64,000 bases of DNA from NCBI RefSeq assembly GCF_000176175.1, contig NZ_ACZP01000013.1, positions 1,133,695-1,197,694 of the forward strand, in the 5' to 3' direction. Below the pieces are notes generated by a model that saw nothing but the letters and a program-made list of their open reading frames with translations, had not been told where the DNA came from and did not search any database. Each line of letters begins with the position of its first letter. Position 1 is the first letter of the stretch. This document shows, one piece after another, positions 20,924 to 29,863 of this stretch. This DNA is from Vibrio furnissii CIP 102972 (lineage in GTDB: Bacteria; Pseudomonadota; Gammaproteobacteria; Enterobacterales; Vibrionaceae). The position numbers and the translations under genes are program-made.

Positions 20924-20951
20924 ATTATATAGAGGTAAATTCCCGGCGCAA
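20924..20951 (-). promoter_or_regulatory. putative sigma-70 promoter of ndh
   Basis: On the minus strand TTGCGC (20951-20946), 16-base spacer, consensus TATAAT (20929-20924). The palindrome TGTGCGAAAGCACA (20911-20924) sits at the predicted transcription start. Confidence 0.6.
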
Positions 20952-20986
20952 CCTAAGAATTCTCTGAATTCGGTACTTTTTTTGCG

Positions 20987-21015
20987 AAAAAAAACGACCC
21001 CAATCAGGGGCCGTT
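20987..21015 (-). terminator. terminator of ycfP
   Basis: On the minus strand AACGGCCCC, loop TGATT, GGGGTCGTT and a run of T. One mismatch in the stem. Confidence 0.85.
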
Positions 21016-21038
21016 AAAACGTTGATTATTTGTACCGT

Positions 21039-21578
21039 TTACGCATTTTTGAACGCTTTCATGGTCTGCAAATGCTGTGAAATCTTCTTAAACTTGTGCG
21101 ATTGCGCTTCATCCCAAACGATCTCGTAGTAGTCTTGAAGTTCGTTCGCCGTGTCCTGATTGTTGAGGAATTCATCCTCACGCGACAAAATCACCAAGCA
21201 GCGACCTTTATTCTTCACTCGGTACTGTTCCACACATTTCGTGGCGATGTCGTCGTATTCTTCTGGGCGGTCAATTCGGCCAACCATGTTACGTTCCGGA
21301 TGCAGGTTCGGATTGAAAATCACCTGCTTGATACCACATAGAAATCCGATTCGCTCAGACCAGTAGCCCCCCAATCCAACGCCACACACAATAGGATGCG
21401 GATCATTCGACTGTTCAATCGCTTTATGCACTTCTTTCAATAAGTGTTGCATGTCGTGTTTAGGGTGCAGCGTGCTGTAGTTGATGAAGCGCACATCGTC
21501 GTCGATGAATTGAAGCTGCAAGACTTTCTCGTGGTTCCCTGGGCTGGTTGAGTCAAACCCGTGCAAATAAATAATCAT
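21039..21578 (-). CDS. ycfP: YcfP family alpha/beta-fold protein
   Basis: Protein of 179 residues (E. coli YcfP 180) with the YqiA/YcfP fold: start [18 protein letters not shown] and the nucleophile-elbow segment [14 protein letters not shown]. The elbow has Gly where a hydrolase has its catalytic Ser, as in E. coli YcfP, so activity as an ordinary esterase is doubtful. Role unknown. It lies between ndh and thiK; in E. coli nagZ sits between thiK and ycfP but is absent here. Confidence 0.92.
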   Translation of the reverse strand: MIIYLHGFDSTSPGNHEKVLQLQFIDDDVRFINYSTLHPKHDMQHLLKEVHKAIEQSNDPHPIVCGVGLGGYWSERIGFLCGIKQVIFNPNLHPERNMVGRIDRPEEYDDIATKCVEQYRVKNKGRCLVILSREDEFLNNQDTANELQDYYEIVWDEAQSHKFKKISQHLQTMKAFKNA

Positions 21579-21678
21579 AATATCCCCCGATTCCCTTGGA
21601 TTTCTAATCTACCACGAACCGCATGGTTTTTACGGCTTAGCATTTAATTTACCGCAACAAAGCGTGCAAACAGTGATC

Positions 21679-22533
21679 CTAACTACAGAATGTATCTTTA
21701 ATATGCAACGCCTGCTGGTAATAGCTTTCATCGCCCCACAACTGATACGCCAACAAGTACCACAGCATCGCCATCATAGTGGTGCGCGGTAACCACGCTT
21801 TCACACCATCGACCCACACATCGACATCATCGATGTCTCGCAACTGGCAGTAGCGAAAAACCGAATCCAGTATTTTTTCGCCCGCGACATTGATACTCAG
21901 CGCCAAATCCATCCGCGGATCGGCGATGGCGGCATACTCCCAATCGATCACTTTATTGCCGTGCTCCGTCTTCACCATGTTGTAACCCGCCAAATCGAAA
22001 TGGCACAGCGCATAAGGTACGTCTTCAATGTTGGGCGGATGACGCCAATCGCGATAGAGCTTTTCGATTTCATCCGTTTTCAATTCGGCTTTGAGTTGCA
22101 TCCAATAATGGTCGACCCGTGCAGTGAAGCTAAACGGCGCCACGGGAATGCGTGAGATGGTGAGCTCGTGAATGCGAATCTGCGTACGCAGCAAAGCATC
22201 AAATGGCAAGTGATGGGTCAGCGATTCCCCTTCAATCCATTCCACCAATAACCCTTGATCATTAATGGTGACAGGCGCTGGGCCAATCTGGGTGGATTCA
22301 ATCGATTTGAGGATCTGAAATTCTTGAAAGCGGGAAATAGAAAAGGCTTTTGTGATGGCCGTGGCGGGACGCCACACGTAAGCCAGGCCATGCTGGCACA
22401 TCACTTTCCAGCACCGATTGGTGAGCCCTCCCGTCAGCGTTTGTGCGTATTCAGGAGGGTACGCAAAGAAATGAGTTAAGGACTGCAGCGTCGGATCGAG
22501 CTGACACGCTTCTCGCCATGACATTCTCGCCAT
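21679..22533 (-). CDS. thiK: thiamine kinase (choline/aminoglycoside phosphotransferase fold)
   Basis: Protein of 284 residues with the APH-fold catalytic loop CHFDLAGYN near 180 and metal-binding IDWEYA near 196. Position between lpoB and ycfP matches E. coli thiK (YcfN), which phosphorylates salvaged thiamine to thiamine monophosphate. Family members also act on choline or methylthioribose, so the substrate is inferred from synteny. The start could be the ATG at 22533 or the one 9 bp later. It follows lpoB by 23 bp. Confidence 0.82.
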   Translation of the reverse strand: MARMSWREACQLDPTLQSLTHFFAYPPEYAQTLTGGLTNRCWKVMCQHGLAYVWRPATAITKAFSISRFQEFQILKSIESTQIGPAPVTINDQGLLVEWIEGESLTHHLPFDALLRTQIRIHELTISRIPVAPFSFTARVDHYWMQLKAELKTDEIEKLYRDWRHPPNIEDVPYALCHFDLAGYNMVKTEHGNKVIDWEYAAIADPRMDLALSINVAGEKILDSVFRYCQLRDIDDVDVWVDGVKAWLPRTTMMAMLWYLLAYQLWGDESYYQQALHIKDTFCS

Positions 22534-22556
22534 AACTCACCTCTTATCGTGGCTGT

Positions 22557-23147
22557 TTACATTCCAAAGAAACTTTTAGACTGCTGTTTGCGGATTTCAG
22601 TTTCATCGGCCCATTCAATGAGACCGGTTTTTAGATCCATCAAACGCATGGTCATTTTGTAATACACGTCAGTGTTGCTGCCCGCATTTTTCACGATGCT
22701 CGACAAGTTGCCATACAACATGTATTCCGCGCCTACCATTTTACCAAACTGAATCGCAGTGCTTTGGTTCACAAGCTCGTCGTTGTTCTGGAACTTCAAC
22801 TGATCGCGAACCGCTTCAACGCGGTCCATATCGACGAAACGGAATTTACCAGAGTTCAGCATTTTGGTACTGATGGTATCCGTGATGGATTCGGTATCGA
22901 TGTGTTCACTGGTTTTATTCTTGATGCGCTCAACAAAGACGATCGGGCGAGAATCGCGAGTGATCGCCGACACGGAGCCAGACATCATCATGCTGTCGAT
23001 CATATCCGCAGCGATTTTCTGCAAGTCGGTCGAACCGAAATCCACCGTGACTGTTTCAACCGCTTGTGCATCACCATAACTGACTTTGTTTGAACAACCG
23101 CCAAGGATCACGGCTAGACCCAACAATGCAATAATACTTTTTTTCAT
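22557..23147 (-). CDS. lpoB: penicillin-binding protein activator LpoB
   Basis: Outer-membrane lipoprotein of 196 residues that reaches through the periplasm to stimulate PBP1B. The start at 23147 follows AGAGGATTTGAA and gives the signal MKKSIIALLGLAVILGGC with Cys at the lipobox; the frame reaching 23216 has no signal peptide. The mature part includes IADDMIDS-like helix (IAADMIDSMMMSG), RPIVFVERIKNKTSEHIDT and GAEYMLYGNLSSI, typical of the family. The linker after the Cys is shorter than in E. coli (213 residues). In the order hinT, lipoprotein, ycfL, lpoB, thiK. Confidence 0.94.
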   Translation of the reverse strand: MKKSIIALLGLAVILGGCSNKVSYGDAQAVETVTVDFGSTDLQKIAADMIDSMMMSGSVSAITRDSRPIVFVERIKNKTSEHIDTESITDTISTKMLNSGKFRFVDMDRVEAVRDQLKFQNNDELVNQSTAIQFGKMVGAEYMLYGNLSSIVKNAGSNTDVYYKMTMRLMDLKTGLIEWADETEIRKQQSKSFFGM

Positions 23148-23172
23148 TTCAAATCCTCTAAACTTACACAGC

Positions 23173-23562
23173 TCAATCATTTGATGCACGAATCTGAACA
23201 CGGAACTGAGTTCCATTCGGATTCACAGAAACTTCAGACAGGGACACGGTCTCTTCGCCACGAATAATCACTTGCTTCCATGGGCTTGGCTGTGTGTTCA
23301 CTTCGAGCCCTTCATCGTCATACCAATAAAAACGGTATTGCAGATGTTGGTCGCCACGGTAGTTACTCAGCAGGCGCACCACACCACGCGTATGGCCATC
23401 AAAGGCCGTGGTCGCGATATCTTCAATCTGCAAACGCCCTGCCAGCACATTATCGCCAATCAGAACCCGTTGCGTGTTGCCATCGACTCTCAAGCCGGCG
23501 GTATTGTCTGCACACCCCATTAATGCAAGCGCCGTCAATACACTCACGAACCATTTTTTCAT
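23173..23562 (-). CDS. ycfL: YcfL family lipoprotein
   Basis: Lipoprotein of 129 residues. The ATG at 23562 overlaps the stop of the preceding gene (TGATG) and gives MKKWFVSVLTALALMGC as lipobox. The rest is beta-rich (LQYRFYWYDDEGLEVN, GEETVSLSEVSVNPNGTQFRVQIR), as in E. coli YcfL, whose function is unknown. It lies between the TPR lipoprotein and lpoB; translational coupling with the former is likely. Confidence 0.88.
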   Translation of the reverse strand: MKKWFVSVLTALALMGCADNTAGLRVDGNTQRVLIGDNVLAGRLQIEDIATTAFDGHTRGVVRLLSNYRGDQHLQYRFYWYDDEGLEVNTQPSPWKQVIIRGEETVSLSEVSVNPNGTQFRVQIRASND

Positions 23563-24953
23563 CACAATCTTCCCAACTGTTTGTGCCATAACGTAGCATG
23601 GTTGCCCTGACGTGATAACCACACCAGAGTTGTGCCGCGTGACGGCACGGAAAACGTATAAGTTTGACCACCAACCTGCAGGCTTTGTTCACCGGCTGTC
23701 ACCACCGTGCTGGTTGCACTCACGGCGCCCGGCAGCGTTAACCAACTTCGCGTGTCCGGTTGCTCAGTCAACGTATTAAAGATATTGAAGATCAAGCTCC
23801 CCACATCATCGCCTTTGGTCGCTTCTTTACGCAATTGATCTTTCGCCACCACACGCAGTGCTTGGCGTATCACGATCGTCGGCATACGTTCACGCAAATC
23901 GCGCTGCGCCATCAAATCGACATCGGTCAGGCGATCACTCGCCAGTGATTCGCCATTGAGTACCAAGGCGGAAAACCGCGGCGCACTCTGCGTGCCGTAA
24001 TAAGGCAGCGCCAAAGAATACAATGCCGTATTCCCACGGCTGTCAAAAAGCGGTAAAGAAAGTCGCCAGCTTTCCAGCGCTTGCACGACACCTTGCTCAT
24101 CGAGCACAATCACGCGCCCTTGTTGATCACTCAACGATTGGCTTTGACCATAGCGCTGGGTTAACTGTGCTAAGTCCTCACGCATGCCAAGCCGCTGAGC
24201 CACACGAATCGTGCCGTCTATCACCGCACGGTTATCCGGCGCAACAGCCAGTGCTCGGCGATAATCCACGTAGGCACTGTTTAAGTCGTTCGAGGCTTCA
24301 TACAACAACGCGGAAAGATACAACAAATACCCGTTTTGGACGGCCTGTAAGGTTTTCCCCGCATCGGGATAGCGTGCCAGCACGCTGCCCAAATTCGGTG
24401 TCACCCCTTTAGACTGCATCTCTTGCTGCGCCCGTTCCAACTCAGCCTCGCGCGATTTTCTCGCTTGCTCTTGCACCTGATTTGCTCGGCGCATTTCCAC
24501 CAGCGCACCTTCTAAACTATTGTTTTGAAGATAGTTCAAACCGAGGTAAAGATGCAAAAATCCCAACTCGTAATCGGCAGGTGTGTATTCATTGAGGTTG
24601 TCGTTCACCGCCAAGGCGCCAACGCTGCTTGCGGTTGAACTGAGGGAGATCACGGCTTGATCCTGTTGACGACGAATTGCTGTGTCAGACAGCTCAAACG
24701 CCGATTTGCTCTCGGGGTATTGGCGATTTAGAAAATAGACGCGCCCTTTTTCCAGATTATCCAGAATATCTCCGGCCACGTAATCGGAAAACTCGTCGGT
24801 CGCCTGCTGATAGTCCCCCGACTTGACCGACTGGTACAAATCAGCGTTCTGCGCACTGTAGTGGCTAAACAGATTTCCGGCGGTAAAATTGGCGCAGGCG
24901 CTCAGCCAGACACACGTAAGCGAAATGGTCAGGTGTCGTATATGAAACTTCAC
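23562..24953 (-). CDS. COG3014-type TPR lipoprotein of unknown function
   Basis: Predicted lipoprotein of 463 residues: signal sequence ending LSAC near residue 20, then helical repeats resembling TPRs (FLHLYLGLNYLQNNSLEGALVEMRRANQ near 131-160; LYEASNDLNSAYVDYRRALAVAPDN near 216-242), and a beta-rich C-terminal third. The set of lipoproteins with this layout is known as COG3014, with no assigned role. Its stop overlaps the ycfL start and it is embedded in the hinT-lpoB cluster, where E. coli lacks it, so a link to peptidoglycan synthase activation or outer-membrane assembly is plausible but unproven. Confidence 0.8.
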   Translation of the reverse strand: MKFHIRHLTISLTCVWLSACANFTAGNLFSHYSAQNADLYQSVKSGDYQQATDEFSDYVAGDILDNLEKGRVYFLNRQYPESKSAFELSDTAIRRQQDQAVISLSSTASSVGALAVNDNLNEYTPADYELGFLHLYLGLNYLQNNSLEGALVEMRRANQVQEQARKSREAELERAQQEMQSKGVTPNLGSVLARYPDAGKTLQAVQNGYLLYLSALLYEASNDLNSAYVDYRRALAVAPDNRAVIDGTIRVAQRLGMREDLAQLTQRYGQSQSLSDQQGRVIVLDEQGVVQALESWRLSLPLFDSRGNTALYSLALPYYGTQSAPRFSALVLNGESLASDRLTDVDLMAQRDLRERMPTIVIRQALRVVAKDQLRKEATKGDDVGSLIFNIFNTLTEQPDTRSWLTLPGAVSATSTVVTAGEQSLQVGGQTYTFSVPSRGTTLVWLSRQGNHATLWHKQLGRL

Positions 24954-24979
24954 TACAAACTCCGCTGAACGGCGATGAC

Positions 24980-25009
24980 AACACAGCCCGGCGTCAACCG
25001 AGCTGTGTT
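24980..25009 (-). other. inverted repeat between hinT and the TPR lipoprotein gene
   Basis: AACACAGC and GCTGTGTT arms with an inner CGG/CCG pair. No T-tract, so probably an mRNA stabilising or attenuating hairpin in the operon rather than a full terminator. Confidence 0.5.
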
Positions 25010-25014
25010 AGAAA

Positions 25015-25365
25015 TTAACTCATTAATAGCGGGCCAAGCGGACGGCCGCCGACGAGGTGCATGTGAATGTGGTACACTTCTTGGCCGCCATGCGAGTTGC
25101 AGTTCACCAACAAACGGTATCCATCTTCTGCAATGCCTTCCTGCTCAGCGATTTTCTTCGCCACAGTAAACATACGACCCAACGCCAATTCATCTGCTTC
25201 TTCAACATCGTTCACGGTAGGGATCAACTTGTTCGGAATGATCAAGACATGACTTGGCGCACGAGGATTGATGTCACGAAATGCGGTGACTAAGTCATCT
25301 TGATACAGAATATCAGCAGAGATTTCTTTACGGATAATTTTGCTAAAAATGGTTTCTTCAGACAT
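25015..25365 (-). CDS. hinT: purine nucleoside phosphoramidase (HIT family)
   Basis: HinT, 116 residues. It hydrolyses nucleoside 5'-phosphoramidates such as AMP-lysine. The catalytic triad motif HIHMH is near the C-terminus ([14 protein letters not shown]), preceded by [16 protein letters not shown]. The ATG at 25365 is preferred over that at 25377 because GGAG lies just upstream and the family starts [14 protein letters not shown]. First gene of the hinT-lpoB-thiK cluster, as in E. coli. Confidence 0.96.
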   Translation of the reverse strand: MSEETIFSKIIRKEISADILYQDDLVTAFRDINPRAPSHVLIIPNKLIPTVNDVEEADELALGRMFTVAKKIAEQEGIAEDGYRLLVNCNSHGGQEVYHIHMHLVGGRPLGPLLMS

Positions 25366-25641
25366 GAAGGGCTCCATCAGACGTGTTTTGAAATATCGTA
25401 GTTTGAGTGAGTATGCGACAAGGCGTATGAAAGCTCAATAAAAAACACTGTTCACTTAACAGAAACCCACTTTGGCCACCCACAAAAAAATAGTTTTGCC
25501 GTATACGTCATAAAATGTGCTTCTCGTGCTCCATACAATAATGATTCTTTTGTTAATTTTTTACGAAAATTTTGTCACCATTATTTTTATATTTGTCATT
25601 ACTATTCTTATAAAAGAACGATTGTATCAAGGGAGAGAACT

Positions 25642-27633
25642 ATGCAAGGTTCTGTAATCAGGCGCATGTACGCCGGCTTTGCGCTGATCATCATTATGTT
25701 TGTCGTCACTGTGGCAACCATGATGCAAGGCATGAGCCAGATCCATTCCAATTTCGAAGGCGTCTCCAACACCGCCTTACCACTCGTCTCACTATCCAAC
25801 AAAACCAGCGTTCAACTGCTTTCCGCAGACAAATCATTTAAGGACTTTTTGACCACGCAGAACCGTGAACGCATGACCGTCACCCGCAATGAATTTGCCC
25901 AAGCCAAGGACGATTTCAGTGCGGTGTTAAACGAACTGGCCAAAGCCAGCACCAGCCATTCCGATTTACAAGAGCGTATCGAGGCGCTCAAGCAACTGGA
26001 AGCTCGCTACTTTGATGAAGCCAACGAAGCCATGAACAACTATCAAGCGATGTTCTCGGCGCAAGATCAGGTGCAAAAATCAACCCGTGAATTCCAGCGT
26101 TTGCACTCTGAGCTAAGTGTTGGCATGAAAGAGTACGTCGACGATCAAAGCAGCATCTCGGTCAAAGTCATGGCCAAGAGCTACTTCATTAAATTGAAAG
26201 ATGCCGAAGTGATCACGTCCGATGCACTGGCAAGCTCGGATATGGACTTCGTTGAAAAAGCAGTGTTGAAAAACAAAAAAGCGGTGACGCATCTGAACTA
26301 CGCTTACCGCGGCCTGACAACGCAATTGCCGGCACTGAAAAAAGTGTTTGATGAATCGGTCGAAAAATTCACGCAAGACATTGGCCAGAAAGGCGGCGTA
26401 CTCGATCAGCACAACGAGTACCTTAAAGCCCGCAACGCTCTGTACGACAACATCGCCAACCTCGCCGCGGAAGTCGACAATGCGATGACGATTTTGGACT
26501 CGTTCAACCAAACCGCCACCCAAGATTTGGATAACTCGCTGGCGGAAGCTGGCAATGTGTATCAGCAAGGGGTTTATAAAGCCATTGGCATTAGCTTGGT
26601 GGTGGTCTTGCTTGCGGCGGGGATCGGGTACCACATCGCCCATAGTGTTCGTTCACCACTCAAGTCGATCTTAACGACCTTAGAAAGCCTGACACAAGGT
26701 GACATGACGCAGCGCATTCAGATTACACATCAAAACGAGTTTTCCCGCCTCAGCGGCCACATCAATTCTCTGGCGGATAACCTGCACGACATCCTACGCC
26801 AGCTCAATCAAGCATCCGATGATTTGACGGACACCGCGAATCAGAACCAATCGACCTCGCAAGGCGCGCAATCCCAACTGAGTACGCAACGCGAGCAAAC
26901 CGCCAGCGTGGCCACCGCCATGACGGAGATGGCGCACTCGGTGCAGGAAGTTGCGCACAGCGCGCAAAACTCACTGGAAATGGTTCAACAGGTGGAAAGT
27001 GCGTCTGAATCCGGTCGCCAGATCATGAGCAACAACATCAGCACCATTAACCAATTGGAAACTCGCCTCAATGACTCTGTGGATGCAGTCAGCCAGTTGC
27101 GCCGAATGAGCAGCCAAATTGGATCGATTTTGGATGTGATTCGTAACATCGCTGAACAAACCAACCTGTTGGCCCTCAATGCGGCCATCGAAGCAGCGCG
27201 TGCCGGTGAACAAGGGCGTGGCTTTGCCGTGGTCGCCGATGAAGTGCGCGTGTTGGCGCAGCGGACCACGGAGTCAACATCTGAAATCGAAACCATGATC
27301 AGCAACCTGCAAACCAGCTCCAGCTCGGCCAGCAAAGTGATTGAAAGCTGTATGCAGGACATGGAACAGTCGGTTGAACAAGCGTCGCAAGCCAACAGTG
27401 CCATGGAAGAGATTCAAGCGTTGATCATTGAGATCAGTCAGATGAGTACGCACATTTCTCAAGCCGCAGCTGAACAAAGTGAAACCACCACCGCCATTGC
27501 GCAAAGCATTGAAGACATTAACCTGATTGCCGACAAGAGCTATCAAGCGATGAGCGAAATTGCACAAACCAGCAGTAACCTGACACAACTGGCGAACCAG
27601 CAAAGTCATTTGGTTCACCGATTTAAACTCTAA
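25642..27633 (+). CDS. methyl-accepting chemotaxis protein
   Basis: Transmembrane chemoreceptor of 663 residues. First membrane helix about 10-30, a large helical periplasmic sensor about 31-312, second helix about 313-333 ([19 protein letters not shown]), HAMP about 334-388, then the cytoplasmic coiled-coil with the conserved hairpin tip [20 protein letters not shown] near 503. The sensor has about 280 helical residues, the size of an HBM (helical bimodular) domain; that assignment is an inference and the ligand is unknown. RBS GGGAGAG precedes the ATG. No adjacent che genes; the gene has its own terminator. Confidence 0.95.
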   Translation: MQGSVIRRMYAGFALIIIMFVVTVATMMQGMSQIHSNFEGVSNTALPLVSLSNKTSVQLLSADKSFKDFLTTQNRERMTVTRNEFAQAKDDFSAVLNELAKASTSHSDLQERIEALKQLEARYFDEANEAMNNYQAMFSAQDQVQKSTREFQRLHSELSVGMKEYVDDQSSISVKVMAKSYFIKLKDAEVITSDALASSDMDFVEKAVLKNKKAVTHLNYAYRGLTTQLPALKKVFDESVEKFTQDIGQKGGVLDQHNEYLKARNALYDNIANLAAEVDNAMTILDSFNQTATQDLDNSLAEAGNVYQQGVYKAIGISLVVVLLAAGIGYHIAHSVRSPLKSILTTLESLTQGDMTQRIQITHQNEFSRLSGHINSLADNLHDILRQLNQASDDLTDTANQNQSTSQGAQSQLSTQREQTASVATAMTEMAHSVQEVAHSAQNSLEMVQQVESASESGRQIMSNNISTINQLETRLNDSVDAVSQLRRMSSQIGSILDVIRNIAEQTNLLALNAAIEAARAGEQGRGFAVVADEVRVLAQRTTESTSEIETMISNLQTSSSSASKVIESCMQDMEQSVEQASQANSAMEEIQALIIEISQMSTHISQAAAEQSETTTAIAQSIEDINLIADKSYQAMSEIAQTSSNLTQLANQQSHLVHRFKL

Positions 27634-27688
27634 CAGAGATTCGTCTCACACCGCCTGCTGTGTTAGCGCGGTGTCAAATATTGACCTT

Positions 27689-27722
27689 GGGCGACTTTTA
27701 TTCGGAGTCGCCCTTGTTTTTT
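27689..27722 (+). terminator. terminator of the chemoreceptor gene
   Basis: GGGCGACT, 9-base loop, AGTCGCCC followed by TTGTTTTTT. Confidence 0.85.
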
Positions 27723-27811
27723 GTGCGCTGCGTCGTTATATGAGTAATACGGCTTGCAACACAACTTCTCCAAACATCTCAATTTTTGCAAGCCAAACAT
27801 GAGGATAACGT

Positions 27812-28972
27812 ATGGCCGTTCATGTTGGCATCATTGACCAGGATCCGGTTCGCTTGGTCACTCCACTACTGGATAACCGAACCATCAGTCGCCACATTGT
27901 GTTCATTGGCGACAGCTCGCAAGAAACGATGTACACCCGTTTGCACACGGTACTCAATGAGCGTGATATTACCTCTGAATTTTTCGAAATTCCTTCCGGC
28001 TCGAACATTGCCGACATCAAAGCCTCAATCCGCGAACTCGCAGAAGATCTGAAGCAACGCAACATGGACGTCAAACTCAACGCAAGTTGTGGTCTTCGTC
28101 ACCGTTTGTTGTCGGTCTATGAAGTTTTTCGGACGTACCATTGGCCTATTTTTGTCGTCGAGCCAAACAGCGATCGTTTATGCTGGCTCTATCCTGATGG
28201 CAATAAAGACACGCAAGTGCAAGACCGCATCACCATTTCCGATTATCTCACCATCTTTGGCGCACGCGGCGAGTTCAACCAACAAAGCCTGCCACCACAA
28301 CTCGATCAAAAATTGTATGAATTGGGTGAACGTTGGGCGAGTAACGCGTTGGAACTTGGCCCAGGCCTTGCCACACTGAACTACTTGGCGACCACTTGCC
28401 GCAAAGAGCAGCGACTGGACGTTGAATTGTCAGACAAACAACAAGGCTACCGTGAACTCAACTTGCTACTGAGCGATTTGGTGGAAGCGAACATCGCCAC
28501 CTATGACAAAGGCATTTTGACCTTCGCGAATGAAGATGCAAGACGCTTCTCAAACGGTGAATGGCTTGAAACGCTGGTGCACAGCACCGTACGTCAGATC
28601 CAAGACGATATGCCCACCATTCAAGACCGTTCGCTGAACGTGCAAGTGTATCGCCAGTTGGGCGATCGCGAAGTGCGCAACGAACTTGACGTGGCCACCG
28701 TGGTGAACAACAAACTGCACATCATTGAATGTAAAACCAAAGGCATGCGAGATGACGGCGATGACACGCTGTATAAGCTGGAGTCCTTGCGTGATTTACT
28801 GGGTGGCCTTCAAGCGCGTGCCATGCTCGTCAGCTTCCGTCCACTGCGCCACAACGACATCACTCGCGCAGAAGACCTTGGACTGGCCTTGATTGGCCCT
28901 GATGAGCTCAAAGATTTGAAAACGCATCTGAAAAACTGGTTTGCCGCTGCCGGTGGTAGCGAAGAAATCTAA
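27812..28972 (+). CDS. stand-alone CARF domain plus PD-(D/E)XK nuclease (DUF1887, VC1899-like)
   Basis: Protein of 386 residues of the DUF1887 family to which V. cholerae VC1899 belongs (from memory, including a solved structure). Residues 1-150 form a Rossmann-like CARF domain: MAVHVGIIDQDPVR, HIVFIGDSSQ, then LNASCGLRHRL at 89-99. A linker helical/winged-helix region covers about 160-245. The C-terminal PD-(D/E)XK nuclease shows NELD (D293) and IECKTK (E306, K308), with GEWLE near 249. CARF-nucleases such as Card1/Can2 are triggered by cyclic oligoadenylate in type III CRISPR. Here the usual NxTGGTK-type ligand motif reads NASCGLR, and there is no CRISPR or cyclase nearby. Monocistronic, between two terminators. 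Confidence 0.85.
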   Translation: MAVHVGIIDQDPVRLVTPLLDNRTISRHIVFIGDSSQETMYTRLHTVLNERDITSEFFEIPSGSNIADIKASIRELAEDLKQRNMDVKLNASCGLRHRLLSVYEVFRTYHWPIFVVEPNSDRLCWLYPDGNKDTQVQDRITISDYLTIFGARGEFNQQSLPPQLDQKLYELGERWASNALELGPGLATLNYLATTCRKEQRLDVELSDKQQGYRELNLLLSDLVEANIATYDKGILTFANEDARRFSNGEWLETLVHSTVRQIQDDMPTIQDRSLNVQVYRQLGDREVRNELDVATVVNNKLHIIECKTKGMRDDGDDTLYKLESLRDLLGGLQARAMLVSFRPLRHNDITRAEDLGLALIGPDELKDLKTHLKNWFAAAGGSEEI

Positions 28973-28978
28973 CCCATG

Positions 28979-29004
28979 AAAAAAGCCCGCTAAGCGGGCT
29001 TTTT
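28979..29004. terminator. bidirectional terminator, CARF-nuclease gene / fadR
   Basis: AAAAAAGCCCGC, loop TAA, GCGGGCTTTTT between convergent genes. Confidence 0.92.
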
Positions 29005-29023
29005 AGTATTCGGCGGTAACGAT

Positions 29024-29863
29024 TTAGCAATCGTCTTCAGTGAAGTTCGAAGGCAACGTCGTTTTCATCTGGTTCCAGATGTGCGCACTGGCAATACCAT
29101 ATTGGCGAATGACTGCCGGAATTTGTTCACGGTCGCCGGTAGAACAGATGTCCAACAACTCACGATAAAACTTCATCGCGAGTTGGCGCGCTTCTGGGTT
29201 GGAGAAGTAGTAGCTTCCCACGCGATCGTACAGCTTTCTCAGACCATTAAAGATCAAACCATAGATTTGGTTACCAGAATGGAACGCCAAACGTTGGAAT
29301 AGCATGTAATCGTAGAAATTGAAGGTTTTAGCCAACAACAACTGCTGACGCTTCGCTTCGTCTTTCTCACCATCATCTTTCACGTGTTGCACAATTTTCT
29401 CAGCGTATGGCGATGACGCAATAAATTCATCCCAAGACGTCGCTTCCATCAGTGATTCACACGATTCAATCACGTTCGAAATAGTGCGTTCGCTGTTCTC
29501 TTTGTTCACCTTAAATGCATAACGCATAAAGATAGGACTGATGTTGGTACGCGCAGCCAAAAGATCCTCAACAATGCTGGTTGCATTTTCTGCATCCAAC
29601 GTCATCAACGTATCCAAAATATGTAAACCGGAGGTTTCCATAAACTGGTTCACTTTCGTTGGCTTACCATGTTGAATGGTTAACCACCCATCACGTGCTA
29701 AGCGTTGTAAGACTTCGCGAAGCGTTGTACGTGTTACACCAATCAGTTCGGAGAGCTCTCGTTCGGCAGGGAGAATGGAGCCTGGTGGAAAACGGCCATT
29801 CCAAATGCTTTCAATAATGTATTTTTCTGCAAAACCTGCTGGACTTTTTGCCTTGATGACCAT
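29024..29863 (-). CDS. fadR: fatty acid metabolism transcriptional regulator FadR (Vibrio type with insertion)
   Basis: GntR-family regulator of 279 residues: N-terminal winged helix ([30 protein letters not shown], residues 33-62) and C-terminal acyl-CoA-binding domain. It represses beta-oxidation and activates unsaturated fatty acid synthesis; long-chain acyl-CoA releases it from DNA. It is 40 residues longer than E. coli FadR (239); the extra piece lies around residues 138-178 ([20 protein letters not shown] and on). Vibrio FadR is known for this insertion, which creates a second ligand site. Divergent from nhaB as in E. coli. Confidence 0.97.
   Translation of the reverse strand: MVIKAKSPAGFAEKYIIESIWNGRFPPGSILPAERELSELIGVTRTTLREVLQRLARDGWLTIQHGKPTKVNQFMETSGLHILDTLMTLDAENATSIVEDLLAARTNISPIFMRYAFKVNKENSERTISNVIESCESLMEATSWDEFIASSPYAEKIVQHVKDDGEKDEAKRQQLLLAKTFNFYDYMLFQRLAFHSGNQIYGLIFNGLRKLYDRVGSYYFSNPEARQLAMKFYRELLDICSTGDREQIPAVIRQYGIASAHIWNQMKTTLPSNFTEDDC

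Larger units (their letters stand above)
20690..21038. other. ndh-ycfP intergenic region
   Basis: This 349-bp gap holds the ndh promoter and FNR box (20890-20951) and the ycfP terminator (20987-21015). I see no convincing gene; the 61-codon plus-strand frame at 20782 has no recognisable product. Between 20690 and 20889 is a leader of about 200 nt before ndh. Confidence 0.7.

Noticed and set aside
20782..20967. 61-codon plus-strand frame in the ndh upstream region
   Set aside because: It covers the FNR box and promoter of ndh, has no good start signal and its only feature is a chance hydrophobic stretch.
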